Below, in pieces: positions 34,496 to 46,418 of a stretch of 64,000 nucleotides of DNA (positions are counted from its first letter, which is position 1; each line of letters starts with the position of its first letter). The position numbers and the translations under genes are program-made. Under the pieces are notes generated by a model. That model saw nothing but the letters and a program-made list of their open reading frames with translations. It had not been told where the DNA came from and made no database searches. Origin of the DNA: Adiantum capillus-veneris (lineage: Eukaryota > Streptophyta > Polypodiopsida > Polypodiales > Pteridaceae); contig CM043967.1 of the NCBI GenBank assembly GCA_014529385.2, forward strand, positions 4,339,001-4,403,000. Direction: 5' to 3'.

Positions 34496-34820
34496 TGTAA
34501 GGTGTGAGCTTTGTCCTAGAGTAGTAGAGTATGATTCCAAGAAGAGAAGAGAAGGAATTATCCCACACGCAGTGGTGCAAGGCTGTAGAGATACTTAAAA
34601 GCTCATTTTATGAATGAATAAACCAAGTCTATTTTGCATTACATCTCCCTTGTTTATGGTGAGCTCTTTATGGCTTAGAAAATACTCAAGATCGTGTTTA
34701 TGAGTCCAAGTTAATTGATCTTGGAGCCGAATTTGCTTGAGTGATAATCTAGCCAACACACCCACTTGTGTGCATGATGTTTCTCTTTCATCCACCATAG
34801 CTAGCATCATCCCATTCCCA
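34496..34820 (+). repeat. Copia LTR (3' LTR of the gag-only element)
   Basis: It begins TGTAAGGTGTGAGC after the purine tract and ends CCCATTCCCA. It is almost the same sequence and length (325 against 326 bp) as the inverted LTR at 35,934-36,259. Confidence 0.85.
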
Positions 34821-35916
34821 TAAAAATGGCCAAGATCATGGAAATCATTGGTCTTTCAATGCTTGATGCTTGAAGTTGTTGATGCTCTTTGAACTCAAAA
34901 CCAAAAAATGCTTTTGAATGCTTTGGTGAAGCCTTGGGAGACTTTGAATGCTTGATGAATCCCTGATTTTCTTCTTTGAAGCTTTGGTGAATGCCTAATG
35001 TGGTGCTTGAATGTTCCGAGCCGACTTGAGGGCTTTCAAAAGCAAGGATGTCGTGGGAACATGGCCTAGCAGAGATGGTGCTTTGAGCCTTGGGGACTAC
35101 TCATGGGGTTGGTTGCTTAACAAGGACTGTGTGGTCGAGAAGCTAAAAGCTCGCAGGACCGCACCCTTGTGGGAAGCCGTTTGGGGTTAAGGAGAACTCA
35201 CGGGAAGTGGGCCAAGCAGACCCAAACTTTGCAGCACTCTCTACTACCGCAGTGACGTCCGTGCGTGGAGCAAAAGGTTGCACGAGTGCACGCCCACTAG
35301 CGGACCCGACATATTTGTCAAATGTGGTTTACTGCTTTGTTGAAATCCAGGTAGGGAGCCTAAAGATAGGGCATGAGTTTTGACCCCACGACCCGCCACA
35401 TATACACTAATAATAGTGTGTTGAGCTAGACCAAGGGGCCCAATAGGCTCCACGTGAGGGAAACTCCAATACAAAAATATTTGTGCTCGGCTCTACAGGG
35501 CTTCATCCACAAAAACACACACACACACAGACACACACACACACCTATTTTAAGCAATAAATTTGGGCATGGGGATGAGGGAGCTCCCGAGCTCGGTTTG
35601 AGGTACGTGAGAGCTCTTTGGGTAGCTTCTGAGTGTGACTTCAAGATTATGTAGCCAAGGGAAAAAGTAAAAGAAGTGGATCAAATTAATGGAAGACGTA
35701 AAAAGTGCAAAAATCAACCATAATTAAGTGCAAGGATCTCTTAATCAAACTCGGCCTAGCTATGGAGGGTAGTGGCTGAGTGGACTGTCACCATGAAGTT
35801 GCACACACATAGCTTAGTCGTGAATTGATCAAATTTAATGGAAATGCTAATGTTAATTAAAGGTTGCTAATCATACTAACACAAAAGCATAGTAACAACC
35901 TAGCTAGCACACCATA
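34821..35916. other. Spacer between two inverted copia LTRs
   Basis: There is no gene. The right part (about 35,640-35,916) is probably the leader of the minus-strand element, since it lies just inside its primer site. A CA-rich run lies at 35,515-35,545. Confidence 0.45.
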
Positions 35917-36259
35917 GCTCTGATACCACTTGATGGGAATGGGATCATGCTAGCTATGGTGGATGAAAGAGAAACATCATGCACACAAGTGAGTGTGTGT
36001 TGGTTAGATTATCACTCAAGCAAATTAGGTTCCAAGATCAATTAACTTGGACTCATAAACATGATCTTGAGTATTTGCTAAGCCATCACAAGCTCACCAA
36101 AAACAAGGGAGATGTAATGCAAAATAGACTTGGTTTATTCATTCATGAAATGATCTTTTAAGTAGCTCTGCATCCTTGCACCAGTGCATGTGGGATCATT
36201 CCTTCTCTTCTCTCCTTGACTCATACTCTAGTACTCTAGAACAAAGCTCAGACCTTACA
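35917..36259 (-). repeat. Inverted copia 5' LTR with primer site
   Basis: The LTR is 35,934-36,259, reading minus from TGTAAGGTCTGAGC to CCCATTCCCA. Five bases further, gctctgatacca (35,917-35,928) is the reverse complement of the initiator-Met primer site. It is therefore a 5' LTR plus leader of a minus-strand copy whose body is missing. Confidence 0.85.
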
Positions 36260-36837
36260 CTTTTCTCGGTGAAGTAGAAGTTGTTTTAGTCTCCAAGGGC
36301 AAGGCTCAAGGTTCAAGAAGGGACACATGCAAAGAGAAATTTGACGAGGACAATCGAGCCAATGATTCTACCCAAGAGAGTCATAGGTGCATGTGGCGGT
36401 GGCCACACTGCTGTTGGTTCTACAATCCTAGCTCGATGGAGGTTCGACATGCTTGAGCCAGAAAGAGGCTTGTGAGCAGTAGAGAGGACAAGTAGAGCTC
36501 CTTACACTTGACTTGGACCCGTGTATCAGAATTCAAGTCCTCGGTGTTTGAATCCATGTGTCGAGTTCAAGGCACATGCATCTGGCAAGGAACCAAGGTG
36601 ATACTATGGATGTGCGAACAATCCATTATTGTTGGTTGTATTATGGATATGATGCATTTCATAGTTCATTGCCTTGGAAATTTTGGACATGATGTATTCA
36701 TAATCCACGAATGGGGATTGTTGGACGTAGTGTGGTCTATACTTCACCTTTTGATGAGGCAACTGGTGCTTAAGGAATTGAGGTTTCAAGGGAGCTTTTG
36801 GACGGAGTTTTTTCTAGATTTTGCTCAACTCACCTTT
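36260..36837. other. Non-coding stretch
   Basis: I see no supported feature. Confidence 0.4.
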
Positions 36838-36990
36838 TTTTTTTAAAAGCTCGCTTCGCTCCAAAATTAGTTTTTGGAGCGAGCTTTTTTTAAACCCTCT
36901 CTCTCTCTCTCTCTCTCTATCTCTATCTATCTCTTTGTCTCTCTTCCATCTTTCTCTCTCTCTATATATATATGTGTGTGTGTGTGTTGT
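36838..36990 (+). repeat. Imperfect hairpin followed by (CT)n, (TA)n, (TG)n
   Basis: GCTCGCTtcgCTCCAAAA (about 36,848-36,866) and TTTTTGGAGCGAGC (36,871-36,884) form an inverted repeat with a 3-nt bulge. AAACCCTCTCT and a CT array follow, then tatatatata and tgtgtgtg. The same order, inverted, is found at 52,879-53,035, so it is the end of a repeated element. Confidence 0.6.
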
Positions 36991-37345
36991 TGTTGTTTTT
37001 AGACTTATACAAAAAAGAACATAATAGTTCAAAATATAGTTGGCTTTGGACAAAGGACAATGATTAGCACAAAAACAACTCGATCTTTGATTCATTTGTG
37101 TACATCATAGCAAGAATAAGGTATCATTCTAGTGTTTTGTATATATGATAGTCAAGAACAACTTATTATGAAGTGAAAGAGGCCAGGTTCGATAGTGATG
37201 GACACCAGCTAAGCCAAAAAGATCCTAAGTAAAGATAGAGTCCTCACCTACACCCGTATAAAAAAAACAACATATGTGCTAGCTTTGAATATGTATTATA
37301 GGTATCAATGAGCCTATTAGTTGTTATCCATGTCCTACTTAAAAC
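36991..37345 (-). repeat. PLE-type terminal-repeat fragment, unit A
   Basis: It matches 38,031-38,405 and, more loosely, 38,521-38,935. It carries the conserved splice-like site (37,242-37,283) and the gttatccatgtc motif also found in the PLE-B repeat (41,820-41,835). It is separated from the next unit by a deleted PLE body. Confidence 0.6.
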
Positions 37346-37352
37346 ATGTGAC

Positions 37353-37412
<60 letters not shown>

Positions 37413-38030
37413 ATGCACGCATGCCTACCCTAACCCAGGCACCATACTCAATGAGTCGGCAATAGGTCCATTGAGTATGGGCCTACTGCCTCATCAAGTT
37501 GATGAGAATAGAAGAGTCAAGTCTGAAGCGAAAGAGCTGTATCATATCAAAAAATCCATGAGTCTCATTGGAGCTATAAGTGATAATGTCAAAAGAGAGG
37601 ATTATACTCCAATCAGAGTTTTAAGGCTTTGTTAGCCAGTAGAGAACAGTATGGATGTCGTTCATAGTCAATCGTACAAGTTTTCCATGTTTTATTTAGT
37701 TTCTATGGATAGTCCTCAAACGAACCATCCATCCAAGAGTAGTTCGTCAATAGGTAAAATGTTACTGAAACCATAAGAATCAAAATAATTACACAAGGGG
37801 AGCACAAGGGTAAGTAATTTTGGATTAACGTGCAACCTCAAACTAGTAGAGTCCAAGGACTACAATATCTATGAGCAGAAATCCGATCTATAGACAAGGA
37901 AAGACCACCTAACACCTCACAACCTAACAAGGAATTATAGACAGTGGGACGTCCATTAAAGCCTATAGTCAAATCTCCAAAGACAGCGTCTTGGTTTCCC
38001 AGCTTCCTGGGAGAACCTTGTGTTTAGGAC
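37346..38030 (-). mobile_element. Deleted third PLE-like copy with 3'-end hairpin
   Basis: On the minus strand, ggctaacaaagccttaaaactctgattggag (about 37,608-37,638) matches the ORF2 segment LAN-ALKLxLE of PLE-B near 45,950-45,985. The body then jumps to the conserved 3' end. There a perfect 12-bp inverted repeat pairs 37,442-37,453 with 37,469-37,480, and a second stem (GGCAGTAGGCCCAT with ATGGACCTATTGCC) overlaps it. GCCTGGGTTAGGGTAGGC and a CA array (minus sense, 37,356-37,411) follow, as in PLE-A and PLE-B. Confidence 0.6.
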
Positions 38031-38405
38031 GTGTGTGTTACTATTTTTGGACTTTTACTTATACACAAAAGAACATAGCAATTCAAAAGACAGTTGGCTT
38101 TAGACAAAGGACAATGATTAGCACAAAAACAGCTCAATCTTTGATTCATTTTTGTACATCATATTGAGAAAATGAGGTGTCATTCTAGTGTATATAAGAT
38201 AGTCAAGAACAACTTATTTTGAAGTGAAAGAGACCAGGTTCAGCAATGATAGACAACAACTAAGCCAAAAAGATCCTAAGTAAAGATAGAGTCCTCACCT
38301 ATATCCATATAAACAAGACAACAGATTTGTTAGCCTTGAATACGTATTATAGGTGTCCACGAACCTATCAATTGTTATCCATGTCCTACTTAAAACCTTT
38401 TTAAC
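38031..38405 (-). repeat. PLE-type terminal-repeat fragment, unit B
   Basis: It is close to unit A along nearly its whole length. The splice-like site (38,293-38,334) has gctaac, a T-rich tract and ATAG|GTGAGG on the minus strand. Confidence 0.65.
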
Positions 38406-38484
38406 TTATACCTACCATCCATGTAGTGTTAAATATCAGCAAGTATCCATTCTCAAAAACAGTAAGCCACATATGAAAGTGACA

Positions 38485-38520
<36 letters not shown>

Positions 38521-38522
<2 letters not shown>

Positions 38523-38935
38523 GTTGTTGTTGTTGTTGTTGTTGTTTTAAACTAATACATAAACACAAAAGAACATAACAGCTCAAAAGATAGCTAGCGT
38601 TAGACAAGGGACAAGGAGTAGCACAAAGACGACTCAGTCTTTGATTCATTTTTGCACATTAAAGTGTGAATGAGGTATCATTCTAGTGTTTTGGTACAAA
38701 TGATAATCTGAAATAACTAACTCTAAAATGAAAAAGGTCAGGTACATCAATGAAGGACATCAGCTAAGCCAAAAGATCGTAAGTAAAAATAGAGTCCTCA
38801 CCTGCATCCATGTAAACAAGACAACAAATTCGTTAGCCTTGAATGTGCATTATAGGTGTCGACGAACCATATAAGTGTTATCCATGTCCTACTTACAACC
38901 TTTTTAAACTTAAACCTATTGTCCAAAAAAAAATT
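38521..38935 (-). repeat. PLE-type terminal-repeat fragment, unit C
   Basis: This is a more diverged relative of units A and B. It is preceded by (GT)n (38,492-38,520) and (TTG)n. It keeps the splice-like site at 38,796-38,837 with TGCAG|GTGAGG on the minus strand. Confidence 0.6.
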
Positions 38936-39033
38936 GTGAAATTCTCAAAAGCTATTGATATGAAGCTGTTACATGTCTTATTTGCTATCATATTAAAGCC
39001 ATTGCTCAACTAATTAAGTGTAAAGTGTTAATC

Positions 39034-39409
39034 TTTTTAGATTCATTTTAACTTGAGATCAATAAGTTCATCACTCCTTTTAGATCCAAGTGAGATAACG
39101 GGCTATAAATAAGGTTATTTAGTTAATTATATTAAGTTTTGATCAGAAGACCATTACCCCTTTTGATCCAAGTGTCTTATCCCTCTTTTTGTCCCATAGA
39201 GTTTTGTGTTATGAAGTTCTTTTTTTAGATTCATTTTAACTTGAGATCAATAAGGTCATCACTCCTTTTAGATCCAAGTGAGATAACAGGCTATAAATAA
39301 GGTTATTTAGTTAATTATATTAAGTTTTGATCAGAAGACCATTACCCCTTTTGATCCAAGTGTCTTATCCCTCTTTTTGTCCCATAGAGTTTTGTGTTAT
39401 GAAGTTCTT
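39034..39409. repeat. Recent 188-bp tandem duplication
   Basis: Units 39,034-39,221 and 39,222-39,409 are almost identical (differences such as aagttcatc/aaggtcatc and aacggg/aacagg). There is no coding content. Confidence 0.9.
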
Positions 39410-41470
39410 TTTTGTAAAGCCACTTCAAGGTTAATGTTTACAAACTGTATCTCATTATATGACCTCTAAAAACCAATCAATATTTAGCAAGTATTCTATA
39501 AATTTGAGTGCTCAATGACTGCCTAAGTCAACGCTCTCTTTTTTAAGGCGGATATATCCCAAAACACCTATTTATCTACAATATTGGACATCACTACTAA
39601 GGGTATTTCCGGAAAAAAACTTCCCATCAAACCTTATAATATTTCTTTGTCTAAAAACCCGAGCAATCAAGCTACTTTTAACTCAATTTGCAAAAGGACC
39701 AGGGACAATTTTTTAAAGAGTTTGTATAAAAAAGAATTCATAATTGGCATTTTGGAACGTAGTTTAAGAAAAAATATTTGCTAAATAACCAGAACCAGCT
39801 AAGCTCGAGAAAAAAACATATATTATAGTGTTATGAATAAACTTATACATATTTAAATGCACAATGAGTGTAGTAAGCTTAACGGTTCGTATGACACAAA
39901 GCTTATAATAAAACAACATATTTTTAAGGTGCTCCATGTCCATTGTATATGATAATCGACCCCCAAAGTTAGGGTTATCAACCCAACCCAAGTGAAGTAA
40001 CAAAAAAGCAATTAGTCATAGCAATCAATTTAGTCTCTTTTACTTCAAAAAAATTGAATGGTTACAAGTTAAATCAATCAGAGTATGATAGCCTTAATCC
40101 AAGCCTATAACAGTACACAAAATTCTCTATAATAGCCATACCATGAGAAGGAGCTTACATATTGCTCAATCACTCTCATGGTATTCCAAAAAATCAAAAC
40201 TAGATGAAGGATCCCCTCTTTTTTAAAAAACTTTAATCACCAAATACCGGTAGACCATAGCCAATTACGTTGAAACCAGTAAAATGATGTCAAAATCAAA
40301 GATAACCTTTTGAAAACAGTATGCAATAATTAGACCCAAAAGTAGTTCATTTAAAGCGGTCAAAACCTCATTAACGACCTATCTAGGTGGCAGAAAACAC
40401 ATCCCATTAGGAGAAAAAACCCGTTCAGCATCAATCAGTAAAGCAATACTATTTAAACAATATTAATTGATTATGGTAGCAGTAAACTAGAGGTGTTCTT
40501 TTGCAAAAACAACAAGCACGATTGGGCACCAACCTGAGAGGCCGTGCCTTGCTCGGCCAACTCCATGAATGCAAGTAGTTAAACAATCCAACCACAAACT
40601 ATGCTCGACAATGAAATGCCCTCAAAACTCTCTTTCCCAAACTTACGCAACACAATCAAGGCTAAGTGAGTGGCAAGGGCATCCCTTTCTTCAATTTATA
40701 GTAGCTCTAGGAGGTCATGCCGACGTTTTAAATGAGCAGAGTATCCCTTGTAAGCTGCTTACAAGATTAGCCCAAGATCCAAGACAGTCAGCTATGCCAA
40801 CCGATTAGTAGGGGTAGATGGTAGAGGCACAGGTAGGAGAGAGAAAGAGAGGGATGGGGAAAATATCACATAGTGGTGCGACTTGAGCAAGTGAAAGCAT
40901 TAGGTTTGAAGGGCGTGCGAGCTACATAGCCTGTAGGGGGCAAAGGGTGTTGGTGTAGGGGGGAGAGAGAAGGAGATACAATCACTACAAGGCCAAGTTA
41001 GGCGGTGATTACTCAACCTACTTGGGGGGAAACACTGATAAATGCGGTGTACTAGAACATGACAGTGCCCAATAATTCCCTAAAAAGGGATTTAATGGTT
41101 AAGTTCCCACCATTTTATTGAAGGAATTGGTTTAGAGGGGGGTTCCATTAGTTGTTGTGTCAAAGCTAGATGATTCCGTATTTACCCTACTCGGTAAGAG
41201 AACCATGTATGCACCTGGTCATGGTAGCTAAATAGTCCTTAAGGGTTTGCTCACATCTACTTACTAGGTTAAAAACCCTAGTTGTCCTGAGAGGTAGCTT
41301 CCACCATTGGAAGTGCCAAGGCCACAAATTGTATCGAGCTAAGGATCCAAGGTTCCAACAGTCTACCATGAGAAAGTGACATATGTATGTATGTGTGTGT
41401 GTGTGTGTTGTGTGTGAACATGGCTAGGTCCGATTTAAAAAGGTGAACCATAACAAAAAGTGACACGTGT

Positions 41471-41502
<32 letters not shown>
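39410..41502. other. Non-coding stretch with short GT arrays
   Basis: No gene is supported. GT runs lie at about 41,393-41,408 and 41,481-41,502. The second directly precedes the PLE-B left repeat. Confidence 0.4.
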
Positions 41503-41503
<1 letters not shown>

Positions 41504-41960
41504 TTTAGTTATCTACATATATTACCCACAGACAAATATACATATGTTCAAAGACCAAGGTACCCATATAAATACAAAGTTCATTATACAAAACAAACTT
41601 TAGCCAGCATGATTTGTATAAATGAATATAATCAAGTTGGTACAAGTCACCATCCAAATGTAGAAATTCTTTTACAAACTGCGAACCAGCAACCATTCCT
41701 CCAAACCATAAAGCAACCAAAAAGTTGAACCAAAGAGAGTAGCCCTCACCTGCACCCATAGAACAACATAACATTATGTTAGCATTGACTATGTATGCAA
41801 GCGATGTATGGGCATCCTAGTTGTTATCCATGTCACAAAGTTTTAGCTTTTCTTTGCAAATAAACTTTATCATCAAAAAATGAATTTTAACAAGACTTTG
41901 GTAGTCATTTACAACTTCATAACGAGCTTCATCAGTTTACAAACTGCCAATGATTTTCTT

Positions 41961-42143
41961 TTAAGTATCTTTATAATTTATCTCCTTATTCTTGGAGGTT
42001 CGATCAAGATATGCTCTCTGCCTCGACCATGCCCTGTTCTTTGCCGCAAATGATGCTATATATTCATCCCTAGCTACCTTAAGCTTTTTTGAGATTTGTG
42101 CTCTCTTGATCGGATCAACTATAGCACTCATCCGAGCAGTCAT
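41961..42143 (-). other. Coding-like 60-codon ORF in the PLE-B repeat
   Basis: On the minus strand, AAAATATAG|GATGACT precedes a hydrophilic helical frame (TARMSAIVDPIKRAQ, KLKVARDEYIASFAAKNRAW). The same ORF lies in the other repeat at 48,188-48,406 with two conservative changes before the copies diverge. It could be an alternative exon in the intron or a captured host fragment. PLE-A has no obvious counterpart. No family is recognised. Confidence 0.3.
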
Positions 42144-44122
42144 CCTATATTTTGGTAAAACCTGATAACAGTAGAAAAATCATTTTATAAGACTAACACA
42201 CTTTTGCAAATTTCCTTTATATATAAAACCCTGACAGTTTTTGCCATAATTTTGAGCAACCTCCTACTCCCTCAAGTGGTTGGACTCCATAGACACTAGA
42301 GTACAGCTACCATGATTAAACCTAAAGTAATATGTACATGCTATAGTAACATGTTGGGTCAGAAAGTTTAACGGAAACCTATTTAATGAGATTCTAATTG
42401 CGACTAGCTGGTCTAGCTCCTATCCATGTCCCAGACATGATGTTATGTAGAAAAAATCGAAAACTCTGAAAGCCCTAGGAGTGTTAGTAATCAGAAACAG
42501 GAAGAAGTCCAGCCAAGAGACTATCACCATCCTGCAAACGAGACAGTATTCTAATTCATGTGGTAAGTAAACATCAACAACCATGATGCTCTGATGCTCA
42601 GCTATAACTGGCTCGGCTATAACTGCTAAACCCAAGACATTTCTACTAATTTCCAAGTAATATCGAACAATAGCCCCATATCCACAACTTTACCGGTTTT
42701 GGTCTAGTAACTAGGCACGATAGCTTTTACATCTATCCTACGGGGTATAGTAAGACTAGCCTATCAGAGTCTGTATGTAAAAGGCCAGGAGTTTTATCCC
42801 TGAGAAGGGCCTGAGTTCGAGCTTATGTAAAGCTTAAACGAATCTCGAAAAGGCCAGTACCTAAAACTGTCCAGCATGAAAGCGGCAACAATCAAGAATG
42901 TAATATCTTCATCTAGTTATTAATTCACCTCACACTGTAACCCTATTTCAGTCCATAACAAGCAACGGTCCAGAAAGCCACGTACAGTTAACCTTTCAGG
43001 CCTAGTCCAATGATTTGAATGAAACAGCCTGTTTAGTAAGAAGTCCAGACTACGGAGTCTACTGAAATCTGCATTAGTATGAAGCAAACAAGAATGAATT
43101 CAATATCCACGCTATATCAATGAACATCCCATGAGTTTGATATCCAAAGTCGAGATGATATAAACCCTAAAATTCAGCAATGAGCCTGCACACACATATA
43201 TAACCATCAAGTAGATCTCTCCTTATCCGTAACCCTATTTTAGTACCATAACAAGCTATGGTCTGGAAAGCCAGGTATAGTAACCTTTCAGACCTAGTCC
43301 AATGAGCCAAATGAAACTGCCTGGTTAGTAAGAACTTTAGACTATGGAGTGTGTTGAAACCTGCATTAGTATGAAGTAAACATGAAAATATCCATAATCC
43401 ATGCTTAATGAACATCCCATCCAAAGTGGAGCTAATATACACTCTAAAATTCAGCAATGAGCCTGCACAAACATAAACAGTAAGTAAATCTCTCCTTATC
43501 CCAATTTCTCACCCAGCACATACCTAGTTATACTGTTTTAAGTCGGCAAAGGCTAGTATAATGTCACGGCATTAGTATTAAATGAGTATAGATTAAATCA
43601 ATGTCGTTAGTAGCTTCCAAAGTAAACCAGTAAATGAAAGCTACCAAGGCAACCGATCAGCATAGCAAGTATACATAACAGCCTGGACTGTTAATCAACA
43701 TATATACTGTCACTTTCGAGATTGCATACCTTCGAATATAACTCAGTTGATCTACCCAAGGATGGGCCTCTATCCGTAGTCGAGACATTCTACAGCCTCA
43801 ATTCACATTAATGAAAAGTAAGGTCAGGGGTTACACAGTTATGAGGGCTTATTACCTCCAGCCTAAGATGAATAACCAGTTCCGACACCAACTACCAAGC
43901 CAGTTTTCTCATGTTTTCTAAATACAGTACACTAATTAGTAAGACCTGCATAACGACCAGGTTAACTGTCAACTAGATATATTCACTAGCAGTTGAAGTA
44001 GTTCTTCTCATTACCATAAAAGACCATTTCCTTTTTCCTATTACACACATAGCAACTTGAAAATGGGTTTCATAGTACTAAGATTTTTTCCACTCATTAT
44101 TAATCAAGCAAAGGAACTCGAC

Positions 44123-44182
44123 CTGAGAAGAAGCAGCAGAAGCCAACGATTGGACTTCCAAGACTTGCTTTCCTTTCACCAT
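44123..44182 (-). CDS. PLE-B exon 1, copy in the downstream repeat
   Basis: A 20-codon exon starting MVKGKQVLEVQ ends CAG|GTCGAG. It lies about 100 nt after a TATA sequence (44,284-44,292). It is a duplicate of the functional-position exon at 51,185-51,244 and no ORF1 follows it here. Confidence 0.5.
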
Positions 44183-44441
44183 ACTTTAATACACTCCAAG
44201 CTCACCCACTCAGGCACTAACCCTCGTTACACACAGAGAATACAAAGGTATATACGAGCCAGCTAAGTGAGGGAGACCCTCACCTTTATAGTGTTGCTGT
44301 AGAGGAGTCCAAATTTACACAGCCCAAACTGTGCACACTAAGGGAAAAAATACCTTGAAAGGATTATTTAAGCTTAGTTACACACAAAGCAGGAAATATT
44401 CCCAGCCAAGGGAATTTTCATTTCCCCATTTTAAGTCATTT

Positions 44442-44442
<1 letters not shown>

Positions 44443-44477
<35 letters not shown>

Positions 44478-44556
44478 GCGCGCGTACGTGCCCACCCATA
44501 CCCAGGCACATACCTAGAAAGGTCGTAGAACCATTAGGTATGGGCCTACTTCCTGA
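44443..44556 (-). promoter_or_regulatory. PLE-B 3'-end hairpin, G-rich block, (CG)n(CA)n
   Basis: On the minus strand the stem pairs CATACCTA with TAGGTATG (44,535-44,542 with 44,509-44,516), overlapping a weaker GTAGGCCCAT stem. TGCCTGGGTATGGGTGGG, a GC dinucleotide run and (CA)n follow. It has the same layout as 23,727-23,817 but different stem bases. Confidence 0.65.
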
Positions 44557-44619
44557 GTAGATTGCAAAGAAACCCAGTATTTATTATGGTACCTGGCCAA
44601 CTATGAAACATGATTGCTT

Positions 44620-46418
44620 TCGTAATATTAGGAACTAATTCCTTCTACAGAAACCCATTAATACAGAATTTACCAATCAGCTTGTTTATTTCTTCAAATG
44701 CTGAAAAGTTATCTGACGAAGAGTATATTATAAGCAACAGAATACCTAAGCAGGTGTTACTCTCATTCTTACTTGGTTTATTACTTTTCTTTTTAATGAC
44801 TTCAGCAGGGTTAAGTGACAGATTATCTTATCTCGCTTCCAAAAGAAGCGTGTAGTGTAATGTCCAATGTAAGGGGAGTGAAGTAGTATCTCCATGTTTG
44901 AAAAACAGGTTCTCTTAACTATAGTCTTACCATCTATCACCAATTCTTCCAACGAGGTAGGCTCTACCATGAGGCAAGGTGGGTAAATTTCTGCTAGGTG
45001 GTGTTTGAAAGTCTGATTGTTTATACTCAATAAATCATCCATGAATCTAAATGTGTTATTGAAGGCTAACATTCGTTTTGCCGCCTCATAATTTTTCATT
45101 TTAGAGCATACCCATTTGTATTCAAAATACAATAAGTACAAATTACACATTATCGATGAGCAAGAGAACCCTATAGGTGTTCCTATTTTTTGTCTATAAC
45201 AGTTTTGCCCTGATTGGATAAAGAAATTCTGCAATATCCATTTGATTACCATAATAAGAGAATTTTGTTCAAAGCACAGTGGTGGTTTTTTGACTGACTT
45301 TTTAACCCAACAAGGTGTTCTTACCAACGAGATCTTTTCAAACCCTTATGACTTTTTGTTGGAAAAAGCTAGGTTAATAATTTCTTCGAGCACTCACCTC
45401 CAATGAATTCTTAGTAAGCCAGAAGGTACAAAATTCTATACCACTGAATCTTTTAAGATCTGCTCTTCTTTTAGCACAAATATTGCACATCTCAGTCATG
45501 ATAAGGTTTAGACAAGAGGTAACATCTTTCGTGATATTGGAGAATATACAGTTTGAAGCATCAGAAATCCATATGAACTTTTGTTTATGTTTTTTAAAAG
45601 TTGGGAACAAAACACGAAGCTTACTAGAAGTTTCATCGTAACCCATATTGTCCAAATCTCTCAACAATGCTAGAGCTACAACCTCTAGTGTTTCATTTGT
45701 CTTTTCAAATCTAGTTCCCCCCAACCTTACCAGGGCAGCTTCATATACCATCTTTTTATAGATAACTGACACAGTGTTCGCACCTTTATCTAGCCCGACA
45801 ATAAACCATTCTTAAGTCAGCTCATGACATTCTTGCATAATTTTTGGTGTGACCCAAGTAGTATTCAAACTGAGCCATTTTATGGCAAACGATTAATCTT
45901 GTGATAAAACACTGTTTCTAGTTTCTCGACAAGATCCTATTGGATCTGCTCCTCCAGTTGGAGCTTTAAGGCTATGTTAGCCAGACATTCTAGTAGTGCA
46001 GAAAATGCCACTCTAGGGTTAAGCGGTTCACCAGTATGTGATTCAAACCCATTCCAAGTAGATTTCGAAGAGAAGAAGCTTTAATGATAGCTAGGTTTGT
46101 CGTATAGACATGTGAACCGAGTAATTCAAAATCCTTACAGAAGGTAGTAAGATTTTTACAGTTACATCTTAAAATAGGTTCATGCCTCAAAAATTCATTT
46201 GAATATACAAAGCACTTAATAGTTTCAGAGTATTTCCAGCCAAACACCATACTATCCATTATAGAATGATCTCCATATACCAAATCAAAACTTTCTATAA
46301 AGATTGATTTAGGTGAAAAGAACTCAAAAGTTCTATTCGTGAAATGACAATGAATGAAACAAGCTTTGCTTGGTAGATAGCGCCTCCTGATCTCATTGAC
46401 CGCTACCTGCATAGTCAC
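44620..46418 (-). pseudogene. PLE-B ORF2, reverse transcriptase
   Basis: ORF2 starts around 46,418-46,412. The ORF1 stop overlaps its first codons (GTGA, then ATG). The N-terminal part has RRRYLPSKACFIHCHF, FFSPKSIFIESF, YSNEFLRHEP, a CNC segment and GSHVYTTNLAII. RT blocks are LDKGANT (near 45,795), FPTFKKHKQKFIWISDASN, TPIGFSCSSIMCNLYLLYFE (motif B, near 45,160) and FRFMDDLLSINN (motif C, near 45,040). IYPPCLMVEPT and HYTTRFFWKRDK follow. Motif A is missing, by deletion between SLEVSARRNY (45,374) and 45,327. Stops also occur near 45,990 and 45,780. No GIY-YIG was seen after the RT. Confidence 0.75.

Larger units (their letters stand above)
33431..34820 (+). mobile_element. Gag-only copia remnant with 3' LTR
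   Basis: A copia gag is followed, with no protease, integrase, RT or RNase H, by a polypurine tract (34,485-34,494) and a 325-bp LTR. The left LTR is not in place. This is either an internally deleted copia or a gag-only non-autonomous element. Its LTR has an inverted partner at 35,934-36,259. Confidence 0.75.
41503..44441 (-). repeat. PLE-B downstream terminal direct repeat
   Basis: On the minus strand it begins AAATGACTTAAAATGGGG right after (CA)n and ends TAACTAAAACACACAC. It keeps about 260 bp (41,728-41,990) that the other copy has lost, including the splice-like site at 41,744-41,783. It contains one tandem pair of ~300 bp subrepeats (about 42,945-43,505). Confidence 0.85.

Noticed and set aside
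37356-37411. CRISPR-like or satellite array
   Set aside because: It is a plain GT microsatellite; no spacer-repeat structure exists anywhere in the window.
43167-43457. A 96-codon minus-strand ORF, repeated at 50,240-50,530
   Set aside because: It lies in a tandem subrepeat of the PLE-B terminal repeat, so its repetition reflects the DNA repeat. No domain, and it is absent from the sister subrepeats.
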